Source: Budvicia diplopodorum (GTDB lineage: Bacteria > Pseudomonadota > Gammaproteobacteria > Enterobacterales > Enterobacteriaceae). Taken from it: a DNA stretch of 64,000 nucleotides. Each line of letters begins with the position of its first letter. The first letter of the stretch is position 1. The notes beneath the pieces are model-generated. The model searched no databases and was not told the DNA's origin. It worked only from the letters and a program-made list of their open reading frames with translations. The stretch spans positions 310,001 to 374,000 of the forward strand of contig NZ_WOYF01000001.1 of NCBI RefSeq assembly GCF_009800925.1, given 5' to 3'. Shown here one piece after another: positions 10,225-19,560 of this stretch. Both the position numbers and the translations under genes were made by a program.

Positions 10225-10695
10225 ATGGATAAAGTGGATATGGACAACGCGGCACTTGAAAACTACTTAGCAGACACGCTTGCAGACATAGCGTTTCATC
10301 AGTCTAAACGTAATCAACTTAAGGCATTAGGGCAAATGCTGATGCCGTTCAGCGTTTTGTATAATTGTGGTTTTGGCTCAGTCAGCGCTCAGCTATTCTC
10401 CGTCCGACATTATATTAAACCCACTCTAATGCGGTTAGCGGTAATCATAAAACCCCACGGCATCAGCGGTACTCAGCCTAAAATTGCTTCATCCCCCCAT
10501 TTTGCTCAAAAAAAATGCTGCCGAAACAAAATTCGTTCAATGCTAAGCCAGACCCTCAACGGTGCCGAAATCCGTATTTTTACTATTGTGGGCTATGGAT
10601 TAACTGAATCCATCACTCTGCTTAACGGCAGCGTTAATCGGGCAAAGAGTGGCTCTCAGCAACAATCCGATAAACCGTGGGCGCAGTTTAGTTAA
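10225..10695 (+). pseudogene. Open frame of unknown origin, possibly a decayed AMP-binding enzyme fragment
   Basis: A 156-codon frame between the rhomboid gene and the lipoprotein operon. I do not recognise it as a whole. Its C-terminal part has NKIRSMLSQTLNGAEIRI followed by VGYGLTES, which resembles the region before and including the GYGLTE motif of acyl-CoA synthetases, but the intervening conserved sequence is missing. It has no signal peptide and a composition unlike its neighbours. It may be a remnant, a lineage-specific small protein, or chance. The upstream ATG context has no clear ribosome site. Confidence 0.25.
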
Positions 10696-10890
10696 ATGAA
10701 AAAGACGCTAAAACATGAAGGAACGGAGGTAAAGAAAACGAACATAGCATTTAAGTTTACCGTACAAGAAAAGGTGGATATACTCCCTGTCACAAGGAAG
10801 TTTTACCCTACGCAAAGATTGCATAAAGTTTCCTCACCTCGCAGTGCCCTCTATGCAAAACCGTTACTTTCTCTACAAAATAGAATACAT

Positions 10891-12261
10891 ATGAATAATA
10901 AAATAAAACGTATAACTCTTTGTTGTAGCATAGTTTTAACCTTAGCGGCCTGTTCTAATCCGCCATCGCGCAAAAACTATGATTACGCGCTTTCACAAGG
11001 GCAAATTGAATTAGCTGAGAAAATTTCGTTAGAAGAAGGCGTTGATGCCACTACCGATACGGCAACGGAACTTTTATGGTCACTTGAGGCCGGTGCAATA
11101 TTACGTATCGCGAATCAGGTAGATCGCTCAACAAAGGTGTTAGACGGTAGTGAATTATTGATTAAAGACGATGAAACCCAAAATTTGGCGTCTTCAAGCC
11201 TGAGTCAGGCTGCATCAATGGTAGTTAACGATAACGTAATGAGCTATACCCCACGCGTTTACGATCGGGTGATGGTAAATACCTATAAAGCATTAAACTT
11301 TTGGCAGCAGGCTAACTTCAGCGATGCTCGCGTAGAATGGAACCGGGTCGATGACCGCCAACGCCGCGCCGCCGAATATTTCTCTAAAGAGATCAATGCA
11401 CAAAAGTCTGAAGTTAAAAGTAATAATATCGGTAACAGCTATTCCCAATCAATGGAAGCGCTTGAAGGCGCTGGCATCGACGTTTCCAAGTGGGCACCGT
11501 ATGACGGCTATATTAACCCCGCCTCTTTATACTTACACGGTCTGTACTTCCTAATTAACAGCGAGAGCGCTGCCGATTATAATAAAGCAAAAGAAAGCCT
11601 GAAACGTGCCTATGCACTAACCAGAAGTAATCAGGTTCGTGCTGATATTACGCTGGCTAACAAAGGTCGCTCAGTCGCTCCGGGAGTGTGGGTTATTTTT
11701 GAAAACGGTCTGGCGTCAAGAAAAGTTGAGCGGCGCATCGATCTACCGCTAATTTTACTGACCAACAAAGTTGCTTATACCGGCATGGCTTTACCCGTTT
11801 TAGAATCAGGGGCTCCGGCTTACCCTTACCTATCGGTAAACGGTTCTCAGAAGACTGAATCTCTTGCCAGCATGGATAAGATTATCGAAGGCGAATTTAA
11901 AACTGAATTCAACGGTATTTTGATCAAAGAGATCTCCCGGGCAGTTTTGAAAACTGCTGCTCAGGCAACAATGATGAACTCGGACAACAAAACGGTGAAG
12001 CTTATTGGCGCATTGACCGGTGTTGCCCAAGCCGTAAGCACACAGGCCGATATCCGCAGTTGGCATGCATTACCCTATGATTTTCAGGTCGCTTACGTCA
12101 AGTGGCCAAAAGGAGGACAGATTCAGGTCAGTCCTCCAGGAGGCGCAGCAATTAACGTTGACTTACCCGCAACGCCTCAGCCCGTAGTCGTTTATGTGAG
12201 AGTCGTGAACGCGAGTTCTGCTCCACAAATTAACGTATTAACTAGTAAAAATGCGATATAA
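10891..12261 (+). CDS. Periplasmic lipoprotein, COG3014-like, first gene of a three-gene envelope operon
   Basis: I chose ATG 10891 because it creates a standard lipoprotein signal: a charged start (MNNKIKR), a hydrophobic core and lipobox LAACS with Cys21. The frame is open for 65 more codons upstream, but that stretch lacks signal features. The mature protein (about 435 residues) has helical TPR-like segments such as YDRVMVNTYKALNFW and LHGLYFLINSESAADYNKAKESLKRAY, typical of the COG3014 family. It then has a beta-rich C-terminal part. Function is unknown. An LpoB-like gene follows after 40 bases and a CsgG-like gene after that, all in one direction with a terminator at the end. Confidence 0.75.
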   Translation: MNNKIKRITLCCSIVLTLAACSNPPSRKNYDYALSQGQIELAEKISLEEGVDATTDTATELLWSLEAGAILRIANQVDRSTKVLDGSELLIKDDETQNLASSSLSQAASMVVNDNVMSYTPRVYDRVMVNTYKALNFWQQANFSDARVEWNRVDDRQRRAAEYFSKEINAQKSEVKSNNIGNSYSQSMEALEGAGIDVSKWAPYDGYINPASLYLHGLYFLINSESAADYNKAKESLKRAYALTRSNQVRADITLANKGRSVAPGVWVIFENGLASRKVERRIDLPLILLTNKVAYTGMALPVLESGAPAYPYLSVNGSQKTESLASMDKIIEGEFKTEFNGILIKEISRAVLKTAAQATMMNSDNKTVKLIGALTGVAQAVSTQADIRSWHALPYDFQVAYVKWPKGGQIQVSPPGGAAINVDLPATPQPVVVYVRVVNASSAPQINVLTSKNAI

Positions 12262-12301
12262 CTATCGCTCTGATCTTTAAACTGTATTGAGAACTTTAAT
12301 A

Positions 12302-12916
12302 ATGAACATTTTGAATAGAAAAACATTTCTTGCCGCTGCTCTAGCACTATCGTTAGCCGGTTGTGCCCAGGAAGGCGCTTATTATGTAGATAGTTCTTCT
12401 GATAGCGTTGCCGTTATGGGTCTGGATTACAAAGACTTCGAAATGGCTGCCAACAGCATGGTTGAAGATATGCTGAGTTCAGACCTACTGGTTCACCCAC
12501 AAGGTGGCCGCTACGTTTTAACCGTTACCGGCATTATCAATGACACCGACCAACGTATCGATACCGATCAGTTAACCAAAAAGATCCGTACTAGCCTGTT
12601 AAACTCGGGCCGTTTTGTGGTAACCACGGCTATCAACGCCAACGGCCCGGAAGACGAAATGACGCGTAAAGTTCGTCAGTTACGTAATTCTAAAATGGTT
12701 AACCAAAAAACCGTTAAGAAAGATGGCCGCGTAATTGCCCCTGACTTCTCATTAACCGGTAAAATCATTCAACAAAATCAACGTGTAAATTCTAAAACAC
12801 AGCAGGTTGAATACTATTTCCAATTAACGCTGACCAACTTGGATGACGGTTTAGCTTATTGGGAGAAAGAGTACCCAATCATCAAGCGTGGCGACAACCG
12901 CAGCGCTAGTTGGTAA
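12302..12916 (+). CDS. LpoB-like lipoprotein
   Basis: A 204-residue lipoprotein with lipobox LAGC (Cys21). The mature part fits the LpoB family fold: conserved MVEDMLSSDLL, TVTGIINDTDQRIDTDQLTKKIRTSLLNSGRF and PDFSLTGKIIQQ. E. coli LpoB activates the peptidoglycan synthase PBP1b from the outer membrane through a long proline-rich linker. Here that linker is almost absent, so reach across the periplasm to PBP1b looks unlikely. A TTG five codons upstream is possible but ATG 12302 fits the signal peptide better. It is more likely part of an uncharacterised complex with its two neighbours than the true LpoB. Confidence 0.8.
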   Translation: MNILNRKTFLAAALALSLAGCAQEGAYYVDSSSDSVAVMGLDYKDFEMAANSMVEDMLSSDLLVHPQGGRYVLTVTGIINDTDQRIDTDQLTKKIRTSLLNSGRFVVTTAINANGPEDEMTRKVRQLRNSKMVNQKTVKKDGRVIAPDFSLTGKIIQQNQRVNSKTQQVEYYFQLTLTNLDDGLAYWEKEYPIIKRGDNRSASW

Positions 12917-12993
12917 GGTCGGTGTCGTGCTGGATGCCGACTTAATGGCATCCGGTACGGCGTATAATATTTTTAGCCATTAGGGCTTTCTTA

Positions 12994-14367
12994 ATGAAAA
13001 AATGGATATTGGTACTTGTAGGCCTTTTGGCAGTTTCACCTGCAGTTTATGCAAAAATTGAAACTGTTGATGCTCAGGGATATGGCGAGACCTACGAAAA
13101 AGCAGTTGACGCTGCTTTGGCTGATGCCGTTCGTCAGGTTAACGGAATGACCGTAAGTACTCAGTCAGAACGCGCTGGTGATTATGTTCGTATTAAAGAT
13201 AAAGCTGATGCCAACATTGAAGGAAAAGGCACCTACGTTCAGGATACTAAGAACAAAGATGACTCTTTCCTTGGCAACAAAGGTGTAAACAGTACTAACA
13301 CCGAGAATCTGGACGTTAACGTTGGCGGCAACGCTAACCGTGAGGTAACCGTTAACTCGGGTAAAGCCGCACAGATTAATACCCAAAGTTCAGGTACGGT
13401 AAAAGGCTATAAGGTTAAAACCCGCGACTGCGATACGAAAGGATGTACCGTTATTCTGAGCGTAGAGATTGATAAGTTAGAGCGCAAAACGTCTCAAGCT
13501 AGCGCTAAGCGTGACCGTCTGGCCGTCATTACTACCGGTAACCGAAGCCGTTCAGGTTTTGCAAATTCTCTGCGTCAGGAAATTACTGACCGTATCGTGC
13601 AATCACAGCGTTTTACCGTTCTGGATCGCAGCACCACTAACGAAAAAGCGTTTGAGCAAGAAGAAGCGTTCTTAGAAGGTCGCCAGAGCAATGGAAGTGA
13701 CGTCAGACAAGACGCTATTCCTGCTGATTACCTGTTGGTCATCAACGTCACTGAGGCGGGTGTCAATACAACAACCCGAGTAACCAGCGTTGATTTAACC
13801 GGTGAGTTTGACGTTTCGCGCACCAGTAAAACCAAAGTCACCGTTCGTTATTCACTGCTTGAAGCGGCAACTCACGGGATTCAATGGTCTGACTCTAGCG
13901 TATTTGAACAAGGCGGTCGTTATTTAGAAACCGCTCGCCAGCAAATCAGCGACGTGATTGCTGACAAAATTGTCAACAAGTTGACTCCAGCTAAAGTCGT
14001 TAGCGTAGCCAGCGGTAAAGTGATTATTAACCGTGGCGAAGCCATGACCTACTTAGGCGATCGTTTTGATATCTACTCTCAGGGCGAAGCACTTGTCGAT
14101 CCTGATACCGGTGAAACCTTAGGGGCAACCGAAGAGAAAGTCGCTACCATCACCATTGATAGCATTAAAGACAAAATTTCTTACGGTACGGTTGAAAGCG
14201 GAAAAATCGAGGCTATCGAAAAAGGCGCCATCGCCCGATTAGCGCCGCCGCTACCGCCGGTAGAGAAGGCCTCTGACAATAAGAAAACGACTAAGACTAG
14301 CACCAAACCAAAGCCAAAAGCTGATTCGCAAAAGCTCGGCGATTCTGGTGGCGTTTTCCTCAAGTAA
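12994..14367 (+). CDS. CsgG/LpoB-domain periplasmic protein
   Basis: A 457-residue protein with a cleavable, non-lipoprotein signal (MKKWILVLVGLLAVSPAVYA). An N-terminal domain has YEKAVDAALADAVRQVNG, like the FlgT/LPP20 type. A variable Asn/Ser-rich insert lies around residues 85-130, and a central CsgG-type domain includes ITDRIVQSQRFTVLDRST and ADYLLVINVTEAG. A further beta-domain follows, with a Pro/Lys/Thr-rich tail at about residues 418-448. Unlike true CsgG it lacks a lipidated cysteine, so a secretion pore is unlikely. It closes the three-gene operon and is followed by an intrinsic terminator. Confidence 0.75.
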   Translation: MKKWILVLVGLLAVSPAVYAKIETVDAQGYGETYEKAVDAALADAVRQVNGMTVSTQSERAGDYVRIKDKADANIEGKGTYVQDTKNKDDSFLGNKGVNSTNTENLDVNVGGNANREVTVNSGKAAQINTQSSGTVKGYKVKTRDCDTKGCTVILSVEIDKLERKTSQASAKRDRLAVITTGNRSRSGFANSLRQEITDRIVQSQRFTVLDRSTTNEKAFEQEEAFLEGRQSNGSDVRQDAIPADYLLVINVTEAGVNTTTRVTSVDLTGEFDVSRTSKTKVTVRYSLLEAATHGIQWSDSSVFEQGGRYLETARQQISDVIADKIVNKLTPAKVVSVASGKVIINRGEAMTYLGDRFDIYSQGEALVDPDTGETLGATEEKVATITIDSIKDKISYGTVESGKIEAIEKGAIARLAPPLPPVEKASDNKKTTKTSTKPKPKADSQKLGDSGGVFLK

Positions 14368-14400
14368 AGTCAGTTGGTCAATCATCATTAAACCAGCTAA

Positions 14401-14430
14401 AAAGCCAACCCTCGGGTTGGCTTTTTTTTT
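14401..14430 (+). terminator. Intrinsic terminator after the CsgG-like gene
   Basis: A 10-bp perfect stem AAAGCCAACC/GGTTGGCTTT with loop CTCG runs directly into a nine-base T tract. Confidence 0.92.
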
Positions 14431-14473
14431 GTATTATTATCAGGCAATGATTCTTACCGGGGTATAACCAAAG

Positions 14474-15766
14474 CTATTGGCTATCGCGAATATGCAGGAT
14501 ACGCCGACGTTTTTGGGTAAAGCTACCCGCCGGAATATCGCTAGAAAGAGTCCAACTTAGCACGCTATTATCAACCCCCAACTGCCCGAAAGTTTGCGCT
14601 AATCGTTCCTGACAGCGAACGGCCAAAGCCTGATCGCCTTCAACTGATAGCGCTAACGCGGTCTTATTACTCAGCGTTAACTGATAGTCTGCCGTCAAAG
14701 GGAGCACTTGCGCAAATACTCGGGAGCAGACGTCGGCAAAAACCGATATCAATTCTCCGCCTCCCCTCTTCGCTGGCAGATTCAACACGTCGTCGCATCG
14801 CCCTTCAATACGATCAATAGCCATACTGTGGCTTCCACACGGGCAGGAAGTATTTCGCCTAATCAATACATCATCGAGGCGATAGCGGACGATCGGCTGG
14901 GTCGTTCGGGTGAAGTCCGTAATAATCGGGACAAAGCGGTCATCGTCTAACCACTGGGGTTCAATATGAATAAATTCTTCATTAAGGTGCATTGTGCCGT
15001 GGGAACAGGTGACACCAAGGAATCCTTCCGTTGCCTGATAAACCTCTCTCACATCGCCAAAAACCTGTTCTAACAAAGCCTTATCTAATGGCTCAAGAAC
15101 TTCCGCTACGGAAATAACACACCTCGATTTTAGCGTGGTTTGCCCATTCGTAATAGCCAGAGCCAGTGCCCGTAGAACCTGCGCAGGGGCAACGATAATA
15201 GACGGAGAATAAGCTTCGAGCTTTATCAGCTGCGGCTCAAAGGCTGAAAACAGATCGAAGAATTCAAAAGAGATCCAGCGGTTATCAACTGAGGAATAGA
15301 GGTTGTTATTGGCCCGTAAAAATAGAGCTACCCTTTCTCCATGAAACAATCCTCTCGGCAATAATTTTGCCAGTAAAGCGCCAGCCCAACGGGCCTGCTC
15401 GTCGGGGCTAACAACAAAAACGCCGCGGCGATGAGAGGTTCCCGATGAGAGACCAACGCTAAAGCCGTTAACGGTAGGCGTAAAATCCCTCGATGACTCG
15501 GCATTCATTGCACATTGCAAAACCTCATCCAAATGCAGGCCAGCGGTATTCATCCGATCAAAATTAGCCATCATGGTGGCTTTATCCATCAGTGGCCACT
15601 CTGACATTGGTCTATTCGCATATTCGCTGAAGTAAGGGCTTTTAATTAACGTTTGACGAATAAAACCGGAGATACGCCGTTTTTGATAGTCTTCTAACTG
15701 CGGGCGAGAAGAGAAATGGCACTGTCGGGTTCGCCAGTAAGACCACAGAAGCTTCAATAATTTCAT
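14474..15766 (-). CDS. F390 synthetase-related putative adenylate-forming enzyme
   Basis: A 430-residue protein of the hypothetical adenylate-forming group related to coenzyme F390 synthetase and PaaK/CapK (TIGR02304-like). Visible features are a glycine/serine-rich SVGLSSGTSHRRG near residue 110 (the phosphate-binding loop of the superfamily) and VREVYQATEGFLG near residue 240. A cysteine pair in RRNTSCPCGSH may bind zinc. It would activate a carboxylate with ATP; the substrate is unknown. It is the last gene of a three-gene operon and its ATG overlaps the stop of the MBL gene (TGATG). Confidence 0.75.
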   Translation of the reverse strand: MKLLKLLWSYWRTRQCHFSSRPQLEDYQKRRISGFIRQTLIKSPYFSEYANRPMSEWPLMDKATMMANFDRMNTAGLHLDEVLQCAMNAESSRDFTPTVNGFSVGLSSGTSHRRGVFVVSPDEQARWAGALLAKLLPRGLFHGERVALFLRANNNLYSSVDNRWISFEFFDLFSAFEPQLIKLEAYSPSIIVAPAQVLRALALAITNGQTTLKSRCVISVAEVLEPLDKALLEQVFGDVREVYQATEGFLGVTCSHGTMHLNEEFIHIEPQWLDDDRFVPIITDFTRTTQPIVRYRLDDVLIRRNTSCPCGSHSMAIDRIEGRCDDVLNLPAKRGGGELISVFADVCSRVFAQVLPLTADYQLTLSNKTALALSVEGDQALAVRCQERLAQTFGQLGVDNSVLSWTLSSDIPAGSFTQKRRRILHIRDSQ

Positions 15767-16569
15767 CAGAGTGCCCCTTCATGACTTAAGAGGATTTTTA
15801 CATTGGCCTTATCTAACTGATGAAGATGGTTCAACGTCCGGTAATAAGCCTTACTGTCAGCCATAATGATATTGGCAATGCGGGATGGCCCGCGTAATTC
15901 TTTATAGTTTTTATCTGACCAGGCGGCATCGGCAGCTAACAATACCCAACCATCCTCAGTTAAAACAAAGGCGCCAATATGACCTGAGGCATGCCCCGGC
16001 AATTCGACTAACAAAACCTCACCGTTACTGTCAGGCAATATAAAAGCCCGGGTGAATGGAGCCAGTTCTTCGGGTAAATCGGTTACCTCAAATTGCTCAA
16101 TAAAGGTCAATTGGGATTCAAATACGTCCGGCACTAATGCCGGAACAAACCCCTGCTTTAACGCAGAAAACCCGCAGAGTAACCGCGTTTTCTCCCAGCC
16201 GGAACCGGAGCAAATATAGTGAGTCTTCGTAAAATCGCGTAACCCGGCAATATGGTCACCGTGAAAGTGAGATAAAATTAGTCCGTTTAAATCACCGGCT
16301 AAGATCCCTTGTGAAAGCAGCTGTTGAGCTATCGATTGGGAAGATTCAAAATAGACCGGCGTTATTTTACGATAAATAACAAATACGCCCTTTCTGGTCG
16401 CATCATCAAAATGAGAGGCGTATCCGGTATCCCATAGCCAACGGCCGTTCCCTGCCTCAATAAGGTAGGTTCTTGCCGGAAAGGCGCACACGGACAGCCC
16501 TGCGCCTCTTAAAGCAACGCAGGCCACGTGAGTACAGTATCCCGCTTCAAAAGTGGTGATTTTTGCCAT
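15766..16569 (-). CDS. MBL-fold metallo-hydrolase, lactonase-like
   Basis: A 267-residue metallo-beta-lactamase-fold protein. The di-metal motif is complete: LSHFHGDHIAGL near residue 100 (HxHxDH), ELPGHASGHIG for the next histidine, LAADAAW for the bridging aspartate, and LSHEGAL at the C-terminus for the last histidine. This spacing resembles AHL-lactonase-like enzymes, but the real substrate may be a thioester or ester made by the neighbouring adenylate-forming enzyme. No signal peptide is evident, so it is cytoplasmic. It is tightly coupled to the downstream gene by a one-base overlap and lies 11 bases after the reductase gene. Confidence 0.82.
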   Translation of the reverse strand: MAKITTFEAGYCTHVACVALRGAGLSVCAFPARTYLIEAGNGRWLWDTGYASHFDDATRKGVFVIYRKITPVYFESSQSIAQQLLSQGILAGDLNGLILSHFHGDHIAGLRDFTKTHYICSGSGWEKTRLLCGFSALKQGFVPALVPDVFESQLTFIEQFEVTDLPEELAPFTRAFILPDSNGEVLLVELPGHASGHIGAFVLTEDGWVLLAADAAWSDKNYKELRGPSRIANIIMADSKAYYRTLNHLHQLDKANVKILLSHEGAL

Positions 16570-16580
16570 AGTTTTATTGA

Positions 16581-17582
16581 TTAAACTCCATTTTCCTTTA
16601 TCCAGCGAACGGTCAAATCAATACCATCATCAATGCTGTAGCGGGGAATATAGCCTAACTCTTGCCGAGCCTTAGTTGAATCCAGCGTCATATCAAAATT
16701 CAGCGCGCCCATGCTATAGCGGGTAAACGCAGGTTCACGATGGCTGTATTGCGACCACAGCTCCATTGAACCGGCAAGGCGGCTCAATATCCAGTAAGGA
16801 AGCGGTTTTATGCGGTATTCGATATTCAGGCGAGACAGCAATTGCTCAATCACCTGCTTTAAGGCCACCGGCTGCTGATTGGTTATATTATAGGCAGAAC
16901 CGGAATCAATACCAGCACAGTCAGTTGCCAGCCACATCGCCTGAACGGCATTCATCACGAAAGTCATATCCATCAACGTCTCACCGCCGCGGGGAAGAGG
17001 CAGTACGCCATTACGCTGTTTAATCAACGATAATATTCGAGGAATGAGCACGCGATCTTCAGGACCAAATAACGCTCTGGGGCGTAAAATGACAAATGTT
17101 GTATCAGGGTATTGAACCACCGCTCGCTGAATTTCCTGTTCGGCCAGCCACTTGGTGTGAGCATAGTGATTAACCAGTCGTTCAGGTAAATAGTCTTCAG
17201 CAATATTAACGTGATGGCAAAAATTGAAATAGATAGAAGGGGTCGAAATATGAACAAAGCGCTTAATGCCCCGTTCCCCGGCCTGATTAGCTAAATTTCG
17301 GGTAGCGATAACGTTGGCCGCATAGAAATCATCGTACTTACCCCACGGGGAAGAGAGCGCAGCGCAGTGCCATACGGTATCTACCTGTGCCAGTAAGGCA
17401 TCGCTCTGCAATTGGCTTAACTGAGATAAATCTGCAGGAATAAAGGAAATATCCTGCTGCTGTAGCTGAGCCCCCCGATGCAGATCGCGGCCGGTAGCAA
17501 TAACATCGGTGCCCTGCTGCTTTAGATAATTCACCGCATTACGGCCTAAACCATGAGTCGCGCCGGTTACCAAAATAGTCAT
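16581..17582 (-). CDS. ybjS: YbjS-like extended short-chain NAD(P)-dependent reductase/epimerase
   Basis: A 333-residue extended SDR. The nucleotide site VTGATHGLGRNAV is at residues 5-17, and the active-site Tyr-Lys pair is probably YAHTK near residue 140. The segments HISTPSIYF, ILRPRALFGPEDRV and ALNFDMTLDSTKARQELGY align well with E. coli YbjS. In E. coli ybjS lies next to ybjT and amiD. Here it is displaced 8 kb and heads an operon with an MBL hydrolase and an adenylate-forming enzyme. The 3-beta-HSD-like family suggests oxidation or reduction of a beta-hydroxy/keto group; the substrate is unknown. Confidence 0.8.
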   Translation of the reverse strand: MTILVTGATHGLGRNAVNYLKQQGTDVIATGRDLHRGAQLQQQDISFIPADLSQLSQLQSDALLAQVDTVWHCAALSSPWGKYDDFYAANVIATRNLANQAGERGIKRFVHISTPSIYFNFCHHVNIAEDYLPERLVNHYAHTKWLAEQEIQRAVVQYPDTTFVILRPRALFGPEDRVLIPRILSLIKQRNGVLPLPRGGETLMDMTFVMNAVQAMWLATDCAGIDSGSAYNITNQQPVALKQVIEQLLSRLNIEYRIKPLPYWILSRLAGSMELWSQYSHREPAFTRYSMGALNFDMTLDSTKARQELGYIPRYSIDDGIDLTVRWIKENGV

Positions 17583-17699
17583 AGATCCCTCTCAAACTCA
17601 GCGCATTAGTATCAGTAATAAACCCAACATCAACAATATTGTGTTAAACATATCTTACCTTATCAAATGCACGGCTTTATAATTGTTAATAGACGTATC

Positions 17700-18133
17700 T
17701 CAATAATATGTTTCTTTACCCAACCGCTCACAAACACACGCTCGTTCGGCGCTGGCGTGCCACAGTTCGCATTGCATGGGTATTACTTCACTATTTATCA
17801 TGGATTAGATGATGCCCAAACGTTGGCCATCGTCTTACCTTCAGTACTTGAGATAAAAAAGAGTCTAAACGCCTCAAACTTTTCCAATATGCTGAACGCA
17901 TTTGGGGATTAACCGACGATGTCGACAAGCATAGAATTAACGGTGCGATAGCCCTTACCCGGAAATTTTTTGAAGATATGGGAATTCCCACTTACCTGCG
18001 AGCGTATGGGATCCCGGCATCATCCATTGATGATGCAATTCATTATTTAGAAACCTTTAGTTTGTTGCCATTGGGGAAATATAAAGATACAGACGTAATA
18101 CAAGTTCGAAAAATTATGAGCTTAAGTTACTAA
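17700..18133 (+). pseudogene. 3' fragment of a YqhD-like iron-dependent alcohol dehydrogenase
   Basis: Two frames reconstruct the C-terminus of E. coli YqhD. The first reads FGAGVPQFALHGYY...YHGLDDAQTLAIVLPSV. A frameshift near 17880 leads to QYAERIWGLTDDVDKHRING, then TRKFFEDMGIPTYL and the stop at 18133. The metal-site region MHGLDHAQTLAIVLP of YqhD is recognisable. About 250 codons of the N-terminus, including the cofactor-binding part, are missing. It cannot encode an active enzyme. It probably marks a deletion point beside the operon on its left. Confidence 0.8.
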
Positions 18134-18343
18134 AATGAGCCGACAGGCTAGAATAGCGTTATAAATACTTGTTCATTTCCTATCGGCATACTATGATACT
18201 CTTATAACTCGGATACGCTTCTGTTCAAACCCTGTGTTATATCGATTTCCAGATATATTATCACCAGCCATAACCTCGAATTAATGCTGGGCATGGTTTA
18301 TCTGGATTCACCTTTCAATTAATTCTATTAAAGTAAAAATATA

Positions 18344-18556
18344 ATGAGCGATATTGATTATTTAATGATGTTCCGAAAATGTTCAAATCACGATAGCTTA
18401 GAGCGCCTATATGACAAACTAAACTATTCTTTAGCTGATAATAGCATTCTGGCTAATATGTATCGTGCCGCAGACCATCGCCGCGCAGAGTTAGTCGCAG
18501 GTAAACTCTACGACTTAGGTAAAATTCCTAAATCTCTTTGGTCTCAGGTTAGATAG
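18344..18556 (+). CDS. cnu: Hha/YmoA-family nucleoid-associated co-regulator, Cnu (YdgT) type
   Basis: A 70-residue protein that aligns along its whole length with E. coli Cnu/Ydg[24 protein letters not shown] and [29 protein letters not shown]. Such proteins bind H-NS and StpA and modulate silencing of horizontally acquired genes; Cnu was also found as an oriC-binding factor. The length and the [11 protein letters not shown] end favour Cnu over Hha. It stands alone, between a decayed dehydrogenase and a long empty AT-rich stretch. In E. coli it lies near the rsx genes, so the location is different. Confidence 0.88.
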   Translation: MSDIDYLMMFRKCSNHDSLERLYDKLNYSLADNSILANMYRAADHRRAELVAGKLYDLGKIPKSLWSQVR

Positions 18557-19479
18557 TCTATTTTCATAATAAAAGCGACCGACAACCAGAATTACTTATC
18601 TCTTAATATTTCAGGTAGTTATAAAATTCAGCTGTTTAACATAAATATTTATAGCGCTGTATACTATTTTCTACCTGCTTTGTTTTTATTGTCCAATTTT
18701 TACGTTATTGCTTTTCTACATTACAATATCTCAATAGGACTGTGCCGTAATATAACGTCTATCTAAAAAGGATAGTTATGAGTATGGAAATAAAAATATA
18801 CTAGCATACAAGTAAAACTATACGCCCTTCTAATATAGCATTAGTTAAATAAAATCGTATTTAATACGAGCCGTAAAATTAATATAAACTAAAGAAAAAT
18901 CAAATAGCAATAAATGTAGAGTTAATACAAATAAGGCTAGGCCTATTGCTAAATTCTAACAATTGTAAACATATAATTTGCAGGCTACTTATAATTTTCC
19001 TTATATTTTTATACAGCAAATAGTGTGAAAATATATTATGTAGAATTATATCTCATCCCATGAATATCACTACCCCATGGTTAGCGATCAGCCAATAAAT
19101 CAATAACACATTGAAAAACAACGTCATTACCCACTACATCCTATTGTTTTCAAATGGATAACATAGGATTAGTCGGCTTTTTCCGAATAATGATGACGAA
19201 CTGATTGAAAAGAATGCTGTGTAGTAATATTGCTCTATCACTGATTTAATATTTCGTCAGAAAGAACATGATAAAAACCTCGGCCGAATAAGGCTGAAAT
19301 GCCTAGCCTAAAGGCCAACCATCACCTATCGATGTAATTATATATCGGTAGAAGGAAAAGCATTAACTTAGGTTAACAACCCGCCAAATCGTTCAGTTGA
19401 TGAACACTCAGTTTAAAGATACTAATTTAGCGTTGACAGTCTATGAGTAGCTAGATATGATGCGCCCCGTTCCAACAAT
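18557..19479. other. AT-rich intergenic region without a recognisable gene
   Basis: About 920 bases, very AT-rich, without a credible open frame in either direction. The right end carries the promoter of the first tRNA-Asn gene. I saw no complete mobile element or integrase here. Confidence 0.5.
19433..19461 (+). promoter_or_regulatory. Promoter of the first tRNA-Asn gene
   Basis: TTGACA (19433-19438), a 17-base spacer and TATGAT (19456-19461), followed by a GC-rich GCGCCCC discriminator typical of stringently controlled stable-RNA promoters. Confidence 0.85.
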
Positions 19480-19555
19480 TCCTCTGTAGTTCAGTCGGTA
19501 GAACGGCGGACTGTTAATCCGTATGTCACTGGTTCAAGTCCAGTCAGAGGAGCCA
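19480..19555 (+). tRNA. tRNA-Asn (anticodon GTT)
   Basis: A 76-base gene that folds as a standard cloverleaf: acceptor TCCTCTG/CAGAGGA, anticodon stem-loop with CTGTTAA (anticodon GTT), T-loop GGTTCAAGTCC, discriminator G and encoded CCA. It is identical to the copy at 22685-22760. Confidence 0.97.
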
Positions 19556-19560
19556 AATTT

